From NCBI RefSeq assembly GCF_029227915.1, contig NC_079884.1, positions 13,888,001-13,952,000 on the forward strand: DNA of 64,000 bases. Direction: 5' to 3'. The first letter of the stretch is position 1, and every line of letters begins with the position of its first letter. Shown piece after piece: positions 1 through 13,837 of the stretch. The notes beneath the pieces were generated by a model that did not search any database, was not told the DNA's origin, and saw only the letters and a program-made list of their open reading frames with translations. The stretch is from Hydractinia symbiolongicarpus. Its lineage: Eukaryota > Cnidaria > Hydrozoa > Anthoathecata > Hydractiniidae. The position numbers and the translations under genes are program-made.

Positions 1-2637
1 ATTTATTGGTGATCCTTAGGAAACATTAATTTTAGACGTTGGAACTTCAAATTATAGAAAATTCTCTCTACGATGGACATGATTGGGACCTCAGTAAAGC
101 GCATTTTATAGCCATAAATTGACTGATTGATATTGCTGTAGAATCTAGCTTTAGGCTTTTTTTACTACGCCTTACCATGGAGCTACCAGACATAATGTTA
201 AAGCGGCTACAAAGTGTATCAGGAGATTGGTTTTAGGTAAATACAAATACACCATCTTTTATACAAAAGAGTACAAAAAGCTTTGAGATTTTACTTGGCT
301 TAGCGAACACGTAATTTTGTCTTCAGTAAAAAAATCTCGTACAAGACTTAATTGACATGACTTATTGATGGTCGTGTCCGCTGTAGAGGTAATGTAAGTA
401 AATCGCCTTTAAATGACGGTCTTTAAAAGAAAGGACTAGAGAGATGTCCGCCATAAAATATATCCTCTATAAGGATTCACTGTACCGCAAATTTCGTCGA
501 GTTAATTTATAAAGCAACTTCGCAAAACAGTTTAAAATCCATGACATTCGAGCTCGTTGTTCAGGCTGTATGCGTCATTAACAGTTCTCTAAACGATCAA
601 AAATGACAGTCTATGCAGATAAGATAGATTTCATTTTTCGTTGATTGTCATATGAAGCTCTGTAAAAAAGAAACTTCTTCGTCGCCATGGAGCCGCCGGA
701 GATAACATGAAACAGTTGTTAGGATGGAGAAAAGCCATAAGCTTGTATTGTGTAAAAATAAAAAAAACTTTTTATCCGTCACTACAACGGCGTACAGGAA
801 ATACATTCAATGTAAGCATATGTGGTTAATAATTGTCGCAACATTTTCTCAGACTCTTTTATATCAGTCTCTCAGTGGTGCTAGCTATCTGACGTCAGAA
901 AATGTTAGCATCACTAAGAGACAACAGTGTCTTGGGTGTTCTGTTATCCTTTTGTTAATAGGTTTTTTTCTCCCTCATGCAATGTTGTCGATTAAGCTAT
1001 TTTAATTCATTCAACACTGCTTTGCTGGGCAAATTATCCTGTAACCTCACCCTACCATCGCTCGCCCTCTGAAGTTCTACATCTTCAAAACATCGATTTA
1101 ACCACTGTTGCTATTTTTGAACAAATCAGATTTGTTCCAATGCCTTGAATGGCGAGCGTGGCGACCAGTCTTGATGTAGATGAAACTCTTTACGGTTCAT
1201 ATCGCAGCTATAAGGGTAGTGCTTTGACCCGTTGATGTCCTTCTTTTGATTCTAATAAGTCGCGATTTGGAGCAGCTTTTCCTTCTAGCTGAACCACATT
1301 CAGAGCAGAACAAATCTGTTTGGGTGTAATGGCAATGGTGATGTAAATGAAGGAGAAAATCTTAACAATACAAAAGCATGCAAAATCCTAGCAACAAATG
1401 CAAAAGTGAATGCAACCGTTTTTAAGGGGATAGCACATGGTTTTAAAAATGGTATGGCTTTCTATCTTACGAGTTGTCGTTAAGGAATTGTTGAAAGCAT
1501 GACTTCCAAAATTTCACTTTTACAGGGCAGGCTACATGAAACGAATTTTTGTTATTCTGGTGCTTAAGATACGCGCATTGATATAATTTGAGAATGGAAA
1601 ACGCTAATTTCTTAGACGGCAATTTGTACCTCCGAATTGCTGAACAAAAAATTCCACGTTTTTATGATTTGTTTGAAAGAGATGTTCATGACTTTTTTCA
1701 GACAAAACCAAATTCTATGATGACCTTTCCAAACACTGTGTTTGTGAAAAAACTATCTGCACTTCTGGGAAAAAATATCCTCATTTTGAAACTTGAGGAT
1801 CACCGCATATTTCGAACAGGTTTACATTTTAAAATACACATATCAAAATAATATATATTCTTTCTCAGTCATACTCACACGTCTCGCAGATAATCCACTA
1901 TCTCTGTAATATCCTCACAAAGTTTTATCTCCCTAATACTTACAATAAATAAAAATTAAAAAATAAAGAAAATCAATCTCATATTCATGCTGGATACATG
2001 AAGCAGTAAAATAATTCTCTGGAAAAAAATACTTCAAAATTACACGTTGTACGAATTGGTGCACTCAGATCAAAGCTGCAGGTGTAGTGTGAACTTTTAT
2101 TCGCAAAGTATTTAAAGAAATCAAAAAAATAATAATAACCATGTTTTTAAAAATACGGCAGGGATCGACTCTATTAGATTTTTAAAAAGTTTGCTTCAAT
2201 ATTAACAATTGAAGCCAAAAAGTTTCTTTGTTTTTGTAAAACAACTTGTACCAGAACTACTTTTTCGGACAAGACACAAACAAAACAGAAGAAAATAATG
2301 TAACACACGAGACGACGTCAGTCGACAAAAATATTTCCTACATTCATATTTATATACATAGAAATCTTATATATAGCATTACTGTTCTAAATATAAACAA
2401 ACATGTACATCGATTAAATAATATCTTAAATAACATCAACGAACATTTTTAGGTTTTAAAGCCTCGTTTATGGGGAATAGCTACTTAAAACTATCGCTGA
2501 TTTAAGTACGTATATATCGCTTGTATTAAACCACAGGAGTGTCGCATTACTTTATTTATCTAAGGTCACACGCACTTAAAGGAATCACATCATTAACACT
2601 TTCGTAAGTGAACGACTCTGCTGACGTAACAGATATC
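1..2637. other. Intergenic, no gene recognised
   Basis: No open reading frame here shows a family motif or convincing splice structure. The best small ORF (1588-1851, plus) resembles nothing I recognise and has no visible neighbouring exon. The stretch is AT-rich, with a short TA microsatellite near 2665-2690. The 3' end of the minus-strand RasGEF gene probably reaches about 2620, since AATAAA (minus strand) lies at 2638-2643. Confidence 0.5.
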
Positions 2638-2798
2638 TTTATTTACATTCAAAGTTTTTAAATATATCTATATGTATATATATATATGCAACGTTCAAAT
2701 TATGTAGGAATATGGTTATATTTTTCTATTTATACAAAAAAAACCGCCTTTCAATACGAGAAAGCGAATTTAAATATGGTACCTAGAGCTGCGCTGTG

Positions 2799-5700
2799 TT
2801 ATCTTGCAGGCGGTTCCCTTTTGAGGGAAAGCTTGTAGTTGTCCTCCTCTGTGTTATAAGGACTATTCATAAGGAAGCGTCGTATATACGTCCTCGGTAT
2901 AATGTTAAACTGCACGGCTGATATTTGGTACTTCCAGAATTCCAACTCACATTCGTATAAATCGTTTGTTTGGTCGGGTTGAACAGGTCTGTTGTTGATG
3001 ATGTTGCTAATTTGATTGTATTGTTTTACATGCAAATCTTCGTTGTCCACACTATAACTGTGCCGAAACGACTCTCGCTCGTCATGCTTTCGTTGCAAGA
3101 ATTCGTCCGATAAAAACTTCTTTAAAGAGCTAGGCGATGAAGGGTGATTACTAATATTCTTCTTTGGCTCGTTGTTAAAGACATCTTCGAACTTTCGATT
3201 TTCGTCGTCGGGCGATACTTGACGAGGACTAGTGTCATAGTCGTCCGACGTATGGCTAAGACGGTTTAGATTTAACACAACGCCGCTATCGTCGGAGTCG
3301 CTTCTCGTGTGGGTGGTATGCACTATAGGACCTAATTTAAAACTATTTCCTTCATCATCCTTTGCACGATTCTTCTTCTCTGTTTTATTTCGAATACTAC
3401 CATTTTCGAGGAAACTATGATTTCTCTTGTATTTCACTTGAACGGTCATATACGCATGTGTATGCGCCACTTGCGTGAGGAAATTTCCAAGAAAGGGTAT
3501 GCAAGGCGGGTTGCGCAGGGCTGTGCTTATTTCTTGACGGTAGATCGAAAAGTTGTTGTTTTCACTCATGATTTCAGAAAGTTCCCGAAATAACCTAAGC
3601 AAAACAAAAAAGAAATGTTCAATCTCTACACTAATAATACCTATTGTCTGTCTGTTTAATATGGTTGCGCCGCAGCTTTATGTTAGACCCCCACAGAATA
3701 CGTTTATTAGTTCATTATAGTAAACGAACAAGGTTGCACAAAATATCTAGGCAAGTAATATGCACGATGTGCGAATTTCCATGGATTCTTCCACGTGCTA
3801 AAAACTAGTGTTCTCCTAATAATAAGATTAAAAAAAAGTTACGCATGAAAAATTTATACCTACAGCAGGTAAGTATAAAACAAAAATTACGGCAACCGAT
3901 GAAATTTTAAAAAAATATATTAGTGATTGATCTAACGAAACAGGTTTTATAATTCTCACAAGTTTGGTTTTGCGTCAAAAAACTGAAAAGGTTAAGTGTA
4001 AGGTTAAGTAACAAAATTATTACTTTCGTGTTTGCTAATCTCACGTTATCCACGATAAAGAAAAAAAAGTGTTGTTACATCAAACTCGTATCGACTTTAC
4101 AATTGCCTCATACATTCACCTTGCTAACAGACACAATGAAAGCCCGCACACCCGTGTTCCGCATATATTTACGTACCTTCGATAGCGGGAAGGGACTTGC
4201 TTCCAAGTGGCTTTCAAACGAAATATCGGAGTGCACTGTAAACCTCCCAAAACAGCTTTTAATGAGTTATAATTCTTTGCGTAGCGGCATCGACATGCAA
4301 GCTAAACGAAGAGAAAAAAAGGGGAAATAAGAAAAATGACAACAAAACAAATAAATCAACAAACCAACAAAATTAACAAATAAAAAGGAAAAACAAAAAT
4401 AGCATAACTCCTGCCAACAACGTGACAACGATAAAGTCGTGCACACAAAAATAATAATTTAATCTCGAAGAAAAACATCAGATAAACTAGACGACTCCTA
4501 GTAATAAAAACACCATTAGTTTGAACAATTCCAACCTTAATAGCTTTCCGTATCACTTTCGCGCGACGGTAGCATGTTTCTTCTATCAACACACTTGTTG
4601 AAATTAGCATAGCAATACGATTAAAAAATTGAACCATTTTCATAATATTTGGTGCAAGAACAAACTAAAAAATAGATACATTTAAAAACACCCGAGGAGA
4701 AGGGATCTTCGAGCAGCGACATAAATACATCTAAGAAGAAGAGTCCTCTGCGTGCATAGCAACATATGTCGAAGCGAATCAGCTAAGCGTTCTCTTATGT
4801 TAACAAGGAAGCTACAATAAGAGCCTTGAAAGTAACTTTTATTCGACTTATCAGTGTCGATGGGCGTGCTTCTTTACCTTGTCTGGTGACATCCATCCAA
4901 GCACAGACAATTCCTCCCATGAAATGCGAATGAGTAGCTCTTTATCAATCAGAGTCATTTCTTCTACAAGCTCCTGTGAGCCAAAGTCAAATAATTGAGG
5001 ATACGACACATCAGAATCGGATGCAATGGACGAACTATCGTAGCTTGCCAAACTTTGCATTGAGTCATTTAACAAACCATATTTATCAGGGGATGGTAGG
5101 CCACACACAACTGGAGACAGAAGTCGCCGAACAAATTTTTTACCTGGTGAACAGCCTTTGAAGAAAAAAGAAAAGCGTAAGAATAGAATTGACAAATCTT
5201 AATGTAAAAGAGCGATAAAAGTCAATTTGACAAAATTTTTACAAATTAAAATTTAATAATAAAAAAACATAAAAAACCGAACATTCCAACTCACCGACAG
5301 TCCTTTCGTTACACGACAGAACAGTATCGCTCATGCGCCGCTGCAGCACGGTCGGTTCTTGATTCAGTCGCTGCTGGTGTGTTGTCTTCGAGATGGAAAT
5401 GCTACAGCTGCTTTTCGAGCGACGTTCGAGAGGACTGCTAAATTCGAAGCTCTCCTTATCTAAATAAAGCAAATCGAAATATTAATCACAGGGAATTATA
5501 ATACAAATTGAAAAAATAAATATAAAATAAATAAATAAATAAATTACAAAAAAATATTATTGGATATTCATTATTCATTCATACTCGATACTGGGCAACT
5601 GTAGTTGCAATAAAAAATACAGTATAGAAGTTCAACAGGAAATACCAATCTAACCGATATCTTTTGTGCTTAAAGTGATCAATAAGCTGAAATGTCCAAC

Positions 5701-8700
5701 TAATAGTAGTTGCTATAGCAACGGTTGTACACCTTGTTATGGTAAATGCGGCACTATCATCCCTGAGCATTTAAGTCATATTTATTATCTTTGATTATAA
5801 AATGCTGCATAATGATTGGTGCAGCGTTTAGTGCAGTACTGTAGCAACATTGTCCACAAAGAGATAAAAGTGTTATATTGTCTGTTGTAAACCACTACGT
5901 AAGAGAAATTGAGAGAAAAGTATAAAAATAGAAACCATAAAAATCTTAATAAAAAAAAGTCCGATCAGAACTCGCAAGATTTGGAACCACAATAATTCAC
6001 AAAATTCTAGAAGGTATTAGAATTCTATGAGGAGAGCAGCGAGTTAAAACACATGAAAAGCTGACAGTAAATACTTCTAGAGTAAATTGGCTTTATAACA
6101 AAGTTTCATTTCAACCATATAAAAACTTAGCTAAGGCTAGCCATCCTTTTAATAAGAAACCCTGTACTTTTAGGGAGAAAGAAAAAGGGAGATAACGTGG
6201 GTTAAGTCCAAAACCCACCTGTTGTAATCATACCAAATTTCTGTACTCTCATTTTTCTTTAAAGGTTTCTGCCTTTCCAATGAAGTGAATGAAAGTTGTG
6301 GAAAGCGCACATTAATAATCCCGAATTAATACTCTCCTCAGAAACATCATCCAGAAACAAAAGAGTTGTAATAGCTTTTACTACTCATAAAAGTAATTGC
6401 AGCATGTAATGATCAGTCAATATCTTTTTGTTGAACAGTGTTTGACTATATAATTTGAAGAGCAATATGAGGCCTGTTAGATAATTCAAATACCAAATTT
6501 TATTTTGGAAGTTTATTATAAAAAAAACAAGAGGATAGGTTTCTACCTAGAAACACTTCATTTTCTTAAGTTTTTGGTTTGAAAAATTATAAACTTTGTT
6601 TTTATACAATAAACGATTTTGAATCGCCCGAATGCAGAATATTTTTTTTCAATTTAGTCAGTTTGAGTTAAAATACAAACAATGCAAACATATTTCTATG
6701 CTGTATAAAAAACAAAAGTATTTTTCTTGACAGAATTAAATTTTAATGACAACAATACACATTTTTTCTTTCATTTTCCGTTTGAAAATTGTAAACTAAG
6801 ACCCTGGGTAGTTACATTATTGCAATACATGGTACAGCCAAAAGTTAATTACACACTTATAAGTGTAAACACTTATTATATATCTAAAATTTACATAGCT
6901 CCTTGCTAAATTTTAGCACAAACTCTCTATAAATGGGCTCTTATTCTTGATTTGAACTAGAAGTCTATATTAGGGAAACTGTGAACTTTCATTAGATGAA
7001 TTTTTCACGACCACTTGCACAACAACAGGTCCTATTTTTGCAGACTTGGCAACAAAATACCTTGGAGTTTAAAACTTGTATACTACTTTATGAAAGTAAC
7101 TTTTTTTAACTTAAAAAAAAAATACAACAAATTCTCCTGCAAGCAAATCTTGTCAACAAAACATTTTCCACCAAGTTAAACGTATTTCTCATTCCATATG
7201 ACAACTTATAGTACAGTATAATATCTCTCCTGCTTTTATAACATGATAACAGGTTACGAAGTATAAAATTATTTGTCAGTATTGAATGAACCGCTCTTAT
7301 TTCTGCACACAGAACATTCCACGGCCACTCTGGTAACACTGATTGTATATATTGTATAGAATTGTGTCATGTAAGAATAGAAGATAACAGAAAAATGTTT
7401 TCAAAACAGTCCTGTTTGACACCTTAAATAAGCAAGACAATCTTCAGCTGTGATTGCACAACACTAAAGTTGTTTTCTCGAATTAACAGATTAAAAACCT
7501 GTTTTAAAATATTTGGATTTAGCAGGTGAAGAAAAAAGTATAGGACTATCTTTGAGAAGTATATTTATTGGAGACAGAATTTTAAAAGGCCAGAAGAACC
7601 ATTGTATTACATATAGGGCTAAATGAATTATTACTATTACTAATCCATTCTTTATAGGAGGCAATCACTTTTTTTCCGTAATATTATACAAACATTTTGT
7701 GCAATGGCCAATACATTTCACATGATTCAAAGTGTTTACTTGCTTTGATTTTGTGTTATGTATTATACATGTGGATGTGAGAATTTCTACTCCAGTGTTT
7801 ATTGTAGTTCATTAATAGTATCACTTGAGAAATATTTGTTATTTTAGAAAACACAGAAATTCAACGAAAAACAAACTTTAAAGTTTTAAAATAAACAAAT
7901 GGCTCTACAGTGCAGCACATCAATTCAAGAGTTTCATTCATGATTGAGACAAAATCTCTCGTGTTATGGATTGTTATAACACATGCCCTTGATTTTACAG
8001 AGATAGTATTTTGTGCGTTTAGTAAAAGCTAACTTTTAAGCTTTTATCTCATTTATATTTTGTTGTTTATAATTTTTTGGGAAAAAAAGTTATGATTTAA
8101 TATATATTCTAAAATGTTATGACAGATCACATAACCAAGAAAAGGAAGACAGCAACTCCATTGTTCTGATATAACAGACAGGCAGTTTAAAGATAATTGA
8201 ACAATGAAAATAATTAATAAATAAATAATTAAAAAGGGTGAGTATTACTTCACCTAAAAAAAGAAAACACAATAGGGAGTGGAATTAAACAAACTTATTC
8301 AACTTCCACCTTGTTTGCGATTTAAATAAATTATAGAAAAAAAAGAAGAAAAATACTGAGTCACACCACCCTTCTAATGTTTTCTCTTTTTTTTAAATGG
8401 GCACAATAAAGTGCTAGTACAGCAAAATATTTTAAATTTTAAAATCTCTGAATGTCAATTCGAATACAAAATTAGACTGCAATTAAACATCATCAGATAA
8501 AGATGAGTATACCTCACAGAAATTAATTTCTATTGAAACTAATAAATATCTAACGCTCTCAATTAAAAAAAGGAAATGGCAGCAAATTAATGGATAGTGA
8601 ATGACGTGAACAGCACAAACATTATTTCACAAAAGGGTATTAATGTCTTAAGACCCATGGAGATATGTAAATAAAATGGAACTCCTGTATGTGTTTTTAA

Positions 8701-10480
8701 GATTAACCTTAATTAGAAGAGTTTTGTTATCATTTTATGAACACAAAAAAGATGCAAATGCCTTTTGTATGACCTATTTTTAATAAGATTTCTATTTAAT
8801 AAAACAACCCTTTAATATGCTTTAGGTTAAGAAAAGGTGATAGACCTTTTCTTAACCTAAAGCATATTAAAGGGTTGTTTTATTAAATAGAAATCTTATT
8901 AAAAATAGATTTGCACTTATAATACTATCAACTAACTAAACAAAAAAATAATAGATATATATATAATTACCTTCATCTACTCGCGGCAAAGAATATGAAG
9001 AACTTGATTTGTCAGTTAGGGGTGTGGATAAAAGATCTTCTGATTCTGCTCTTTCTGCTTTTTCAAATGTGTTGACTGAATGCTGAGACACATTTTGATT
9101 TGAATTCAAAACTTCTCCATTTTCTAAAGCTTTCGTATTTTGAACACTGCTGGCTTTTTTATCTTTCAATTCTGTAGGAGATAAAACAGGAGGTGAATTA
9201 TCCTGTGGTTTCTTGCGAATAAACTTTTGGAATGTCCTTTTGTTAGGCAATCTAAATGCACTTAAAATGTGTGGAATGCTTGATCTACGTTTAGTTTTCT
9301 CAGTTTTGGTTTGTTCTTGAGCCGCCAAAAGTAGAACATCAACTTCAGGAGCTTTTTCAGCTTCAACAGGCTTTGGTGGGAATACTTTAATGGGATGTAA
9401 TGGGACAACAGTTTCACATGATGAACGAACCAAAGTAGATGCTTCTGACGTGCATTTTGTATCCATACCATTTGCATCCAGACGGTCCCTCGGACTTTCC
9501 ATAGAAATAATGTCTAAAAACTCAACACTTTTACAATTACGTTCATTTGAACATTCCTTTTCACTGCATTTAACTTCAGAATCAAGCAGTTCCTCGCTTT
9601 TTGACGAAGAGTCATATTTAATCTTAAAGGAAGCAGCACTTTTATAACTCCACAAACTATCAGTTGCCAATCCACTATCTAAGGAGAGTGTTTTTTTCCA
9701 TCTCTTTGTTGAATGGTGGGAGTCAAATGACAACTGACGTCTCACAAATCTTCTTCTTCTTGCATTTGCTATATCTTCAGCCAGTTCCTGCTCATTTAGC
9801 TTTCCTTTGGAGCCTTGGAATTTAAGATTACTTGGCTGAGCACGCAAAGATAATACCTTTTTTTCTAACTGTGCTTCATAGTCATTGCGAGCATAAGATA
9901 CTGTGCGCTTTAGAAAAGTACCATTTTTAACAATATGATTATCTTTAACAAAGTTGTTTTTCTGATTACCATAGTCAGCACTTGCATCAGAATTGGTAGG
10001 CTTTAAGTATGACTTCTTTGGTGATGGTGGTGCATATAATGACAATGGTCTTAATTTCACAATGTTATTAGCTTTGCTACCAGTTGCTCTTTTTGGATTA
10101 AACCCATATTCAAAATCATTATTTAAATTTATATTGTCAAGGTTAAAACGTGGTCTAGTATGTGCCCTAAAATGTTTCAATGAATGACGACCATCAATAT
10201 TTCGTTTGAAGCTATTATTTAAGGCCTTGTTGTCATACCCAATGTTGTATTCGTTTGGAGTGACATCATAGTACTTAGTATGGCCTTGTGTCAAATCCCA
10301 GTCATTTCCAAATTTATTTGCTGACCATAAAAGACACTGACCACCTTTCAAGCTAATATACTTCCGTCTTTGTTCTTCATCTTCATCACTGTCAGAATCT
10401 TCACTTGGTGTGCTTGTCTTACTCATTGAACGAAACCTTTTGGATTGTGAATTGTGTCTTCCAATACTTTTGAAACTCAT
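2799..10480 (-). CDS. Ras/Ral guanine-nucleotide exchange factor (RasGEF domain), six exons, 1000 aa
   Basis: Minus-strand exons are 8971-10480, 5295-5459, 4878-5155, 4536-4664, 4177-4301 and 2799-3594. All have GT-AG introns and the phases close exactly to 1000 codons plus TAA. Residues 1-606 are Ser- and charge-rich with no domain I recognise. The catalytic CDC25/RasGEF domain starts near residue 607 (ELVEEMTLIDKEL), continues through LAPNI, NYNSLKAVLGGLQ and RLFRELSEI, and reaches CIPFLG at 767. It finishes with DNYKLSLKREPP at the C terminus. About 160 polar residues (roughly 785-948) interrupt the domain before its last helices. The wording is closest to the RalGDS/RGL and RalGPS groups; the subfamily is uncertain. 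RasGEFs load GTP onto Ras-like GTPases at membranes. The ATG at 10480 is chosen because the reading frame upstream has no ATG. AATAAA on this strand lies at 2638-2643. Confidence 0.85.
3626..3808 (+). mobile_element. Decayed Helitron-like non-autonomous element in a RasGEF intron
   Basis: A short GTCTGTCTG run, an imperfect hairpin (CATGGATTCTTCCACGTG) and a terminal CTAG followed by T at 3805-3808 match the layout of the better-preserved copy at 39976-40117. The 5' end is degenerate. It lies in the RasGEF intron 3595-4176. Confidence 0.45.
5460..8970 (-). other. Large first intron of the RasGEF gene
   Basis: The donor is at 8970-8969 and the acceptor AG at 5461-5460 (minus strand), both in phase 1. 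Apart from the perfect palindrome at 8774-8908, this 3.5 kb is AT-rich with no coding signal I can support on either strand. Confidence 0.75.
8774..8908. repeat. Perfect 65-bp inverted repeat with 5-nt loop
   Basis: Bases 8774-8838 are the exact reverse complement of 8844-8908, with only GATAG between them. No mismatch was found over 65 bp. It lies just inside the first intron of the RasGEF gene, about 60 bp from the exon 1 donor. It has no coding capacity, no obvious target-site duplication and no known TIR motif. Confidence 0.95.
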
Positions 10481-11135
10481 ATTGATAGAGAAAAAATATT
10501 TCTCAAAATTAACTATATATATAGCTAACAAATTCAAGTTTTACTTTCCATTTTGCTAAAATAAATGTAAAACAAAAATAACAGCAGCTGGCATTAGCCA
10601 CAGAGACTAGACTTAACAACCTGTCTTCCTACTACCCATAGAACTTAAATTTTGGTTAGTAAAAGAGAGTTTAAAAGAACCAGCTTAATTCAGAAAAAGT
10701 TAGAAATTTATATAGCTAGCTAGCTACATAGCTAGCTACACCTTTTATAGCTAAATAGCTACCTACCACCAGCGTCTCTGAACCGACCTGGCTAGCTAGC
10801 TATTATTTTTTTAAATAATAATCTTTTACAAACTCGAAAGTGTGTTACACGCAAAACATTTATTTAGATAAATAACAATGACAGATAAATACTTAAAAAT
10901 CTCATCGCGTTTCTTCTCGTAGCATGTTTGTTTTCTGACAACAACAAAGCTAAAAAAAGTTTACATTCGCTCTCCGTCATTGTCATTGTGCCGTTCCTTG
11001 AAATGCCACAGCGATTACAACTCGTTTAAGGACATTGTTGTGAAAAAAGTTGTTAACCGTGGCTTGAATAAGCAAGACCAGAAATTAATTTTTCGAGTGA
11101 AAGACATTGAATTTGGCGAGTAATGTATTTTTCCA
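10481..11135. other. Region upstream of the RasGEF gene
   Basis: This is presumably the 5' UTR and promoter of the minus-strand gene. I see no coding exon and no clear core promoter element. A GCTA-rich microsatellite-like stretch lies at 10711-10803. Confidence 0.4.
10711..10803. repeat. Imperfect GCTA microsatellite
   Basis: Several runs of TAGCTAGC are interrupted by short unique sequence. A cleaner run of the same unit occurs at 46256-46280. Confidence 0.7.
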
Positions 11136-12767
11136 CGAGATATTTTTCACGCCTCCGTTTTTGGGGGCCGCGGCCGAGGAGGGATGTTGGAGTGTTTGCC
11201 CCAGCTGTTCAAATTTATATTTTACTTTTTACTAACAAACTTTAACCTTTAATAAGTATTTATCATATACCTATCATACTTTCATCAAGCAGGACGTTGA
11301 TACGCAAAGAGCTAACCAATGTCCTAGCAAAGTTTTCATTTTTGACTTTATACGAAGAGGTGTTTAATTCAATAATAAGCTTTTTAAAACTTTACTTGGT
11401 TTACTTCGTGTAACATACTCTTTTGCTCGTTTGACCAGCATGGCATCTGAATAGCTAAGAAGAACGTTCAAAAGTTATGCCATTGCATCAGTTTCGGATA
11501 GTTACATTCGCTTTTTCTACGGTAGGAAATGTAATATGTCATTCTAATGCAAATGTTGACAATGTTGCACAAATAATTTATTTCATTTTCAGTAGAAAAA
11601 AACTGCAGTAAGGGCTTATCCAAATACACCACATGCACCCCTACTGAAATTAACATAGTACTAATAACCCGTCAGGGATCCGGCATAAATGTTCATGAAT
11701 TATTTTAACTCACGTTGGTTTCGAAACCCACAGTTAATTTAAATATTACTAACTTTTTGGTGTACAGAGCTTCTCTACCGCTAACAGAATAGAGTTGTGT
11801 CTCGTTGTGACGCTCTTCTTCCAAACCTATCAAACATGCACGGCCACGCATACATGACAAAGCGCGTTTGAGAGTCGCACAATTTCAAGAGCCCGTCGTT
11901 TTTAGGATGGAATCCCCAAAGAAGTTTAACTTTCCTTTACGAATTTCCTTTATTGTTATACTTTTGTATTTAATAACCTCACTGATGTCATCAGAAAAAT
12001 TTAGTCCATTGGAGAAAGGGTAATTTAGCGACAAGAATTGCAAGTCCACCAATGAATTCCATCAGCATCGCCCTCGCGCAAGTTCCACAACCATAAGACT
12101 CTGATTGTTTTCTAGCGACGTGTTCTCCGCGCCGTCTGGGATTTAAAAAAAGGAAAGAATTATCCTGGGAACGAGGTTTGTATCCATCTTGAAAGTATGA
12201 CTTGCTCGTATACCAGAGCAATGTTACATAACTCAACACGAATAATTATGGATTGACTTATGGAAAAATCTACTTAACTAGGTAATCAATAAGTAACATA
12301 AATTTTGATGATGTTGTAAATGACCACCCGTCCATATACCCAGAGACATTTTAACATAAACTGCAAGGATTGCATTATCGTTCCCAAAGTTCTTTGAGTA
12401 AAATCTCCTGCGAGGATTGCTTTTATGTGGAACTACATCTACATCTTATTAAAAGCAAAAATTCATATTAGTAGAGCTATGTACATACGTTCTGAATGTT
12501 TTGTCTATTAATTTCCCATAATTCTCCGATCCAGATATTTGCAGCGAGTCGTCAGGACCCTTTTGTGTTTCCGATAAACTGACACTTTATTGGGACTTAA
12601 GGTTACCCTGGTGGTTCCTTTTGCGATTTGATTATGTTTTGGGTTTTTTGTAATTGATTTTGCCTTTCATTTTTACTTGACTTATTGCTAGCCGCCAAAG
12701 AAATTGCATTCTTCGTAGCATGGGAGGTTTTATCTCTCGATGTGGGAAAATATATACACATTGACTC

Positions 12768-12849
12768 AACTTCGACCCCAGGATCTTGTGGCCCCTAAGC
12801 CGTTATTAATTACGCATCAATAAGGCAAAATTCCCTGGAAACGAGGTGG
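12768..12849 (-). mobile_element. Small palindromic element (CAACCTCGT-type ends)
   Basis: The ends approximate CAACTTCGACCCCAG and CTGGAAACGAGGTG. The centre (GGCCCCTAAGCCGTTATTA) is the reverse complement of the centre of the element at 41131-41214, so both belong to one family. A second copy sits in the right duplication at 35001-35082. Confidence 0.5.
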
Positions 12850-13837
12850 ACATTGACTTGATGTTTTATAATTATATATAAATGGCTTTCTATCCACTTT
12901 TGTGCACTTTACCATTCATTCAGAAAAAATGTTGTTAAAGTAAAAAATGCGTCATAGGTATAGCCTTTGGAAAATTAGTAATCTTCGTAGCCACCTTCAT
13001 TTTCAAAATATACCTATTAATAAATTTTAATTTTTGTTTTTTAAAAGTTATTTAGGATGACTGAATCGTTCCCAGGGCTTTTCATCTCCCAACGGCACTG
13101 TGCTAATGCCAGACTAGGCGAAGAGATCTATCAAAAAAAGCAACAGTGATAGAATTAAAAGGATGTACCTGATAAGTTTTAACAAGTTTGATACTACTGA
13201 TTTTGATGCAACAAAGTTCTCCGCAGTTCCCACCAGGAGGTTCCCCAAGGCAAAATCTATGTTTGTTTAGTCCAACATTTCGTTTTTGTTGCTTACGAAT
13301 ACTCTTTTAACCGCGAAAAATAGTTACAAAATGGTAGCCGTGTTGATATCAACCTCGTCATCATGACTATTAACAGTGCTGCTCTTTTTGATAGTTTTAG
13401 CGCTTTCACACGGTAAGCTAGGGTCGAGCTGGTATCGGTATAGTAGCGGGATATGTAGCAAAGAGGTCGTACTTTGAAGTAGATGTGAATTAAATAGTCT
13501 GATCATCAAAATTTACTTGGAACTAGACATATCTCTCGAAAATAGGATAGATCCGCTCTTCGTACCGGATTTTTTTTGACAACTCTTTTTTGGTATGCTG
13601 TATGGCGATGAAACTTACTGACTTTATATTTATTAGACACCTCTATCTTAAGTTTGGTACAGGCCTGTTGGACTTAACGTGCACTAAACACTCGAAATGT
13701 AGATGAATCGACTTGACCCTTTACTTGACCGTGAGCTCGAATAGAATTTTCATATTCTTGTCTCTTATTATCCACGATACAACATATGGATTGGGTAAAA
13801 TAAAAACAAACTATTCTGTATTACATGCTGCTGGTGT

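Noticed and set aside
1588-1851. 87-aa plus-strand ORF
   Set aside because: No recognisable domain, no neighbouring exon or polyadenylation signal tied to it. It is too short to support as a gene.
4028-4330. Plus-strand ORF of 100 aa
   Set aside because: It lies opposite RasGEF exon 5 (4177-4301), which carries the conserved NYNSLKAVLGGLQ motif, so it is a shadow.
9390-9647. 85-aa plus-strand ORF
   Set aside because: It lies entirely opposite the long RasGEF exon 1, whose 503-codon open frame is far better supported.
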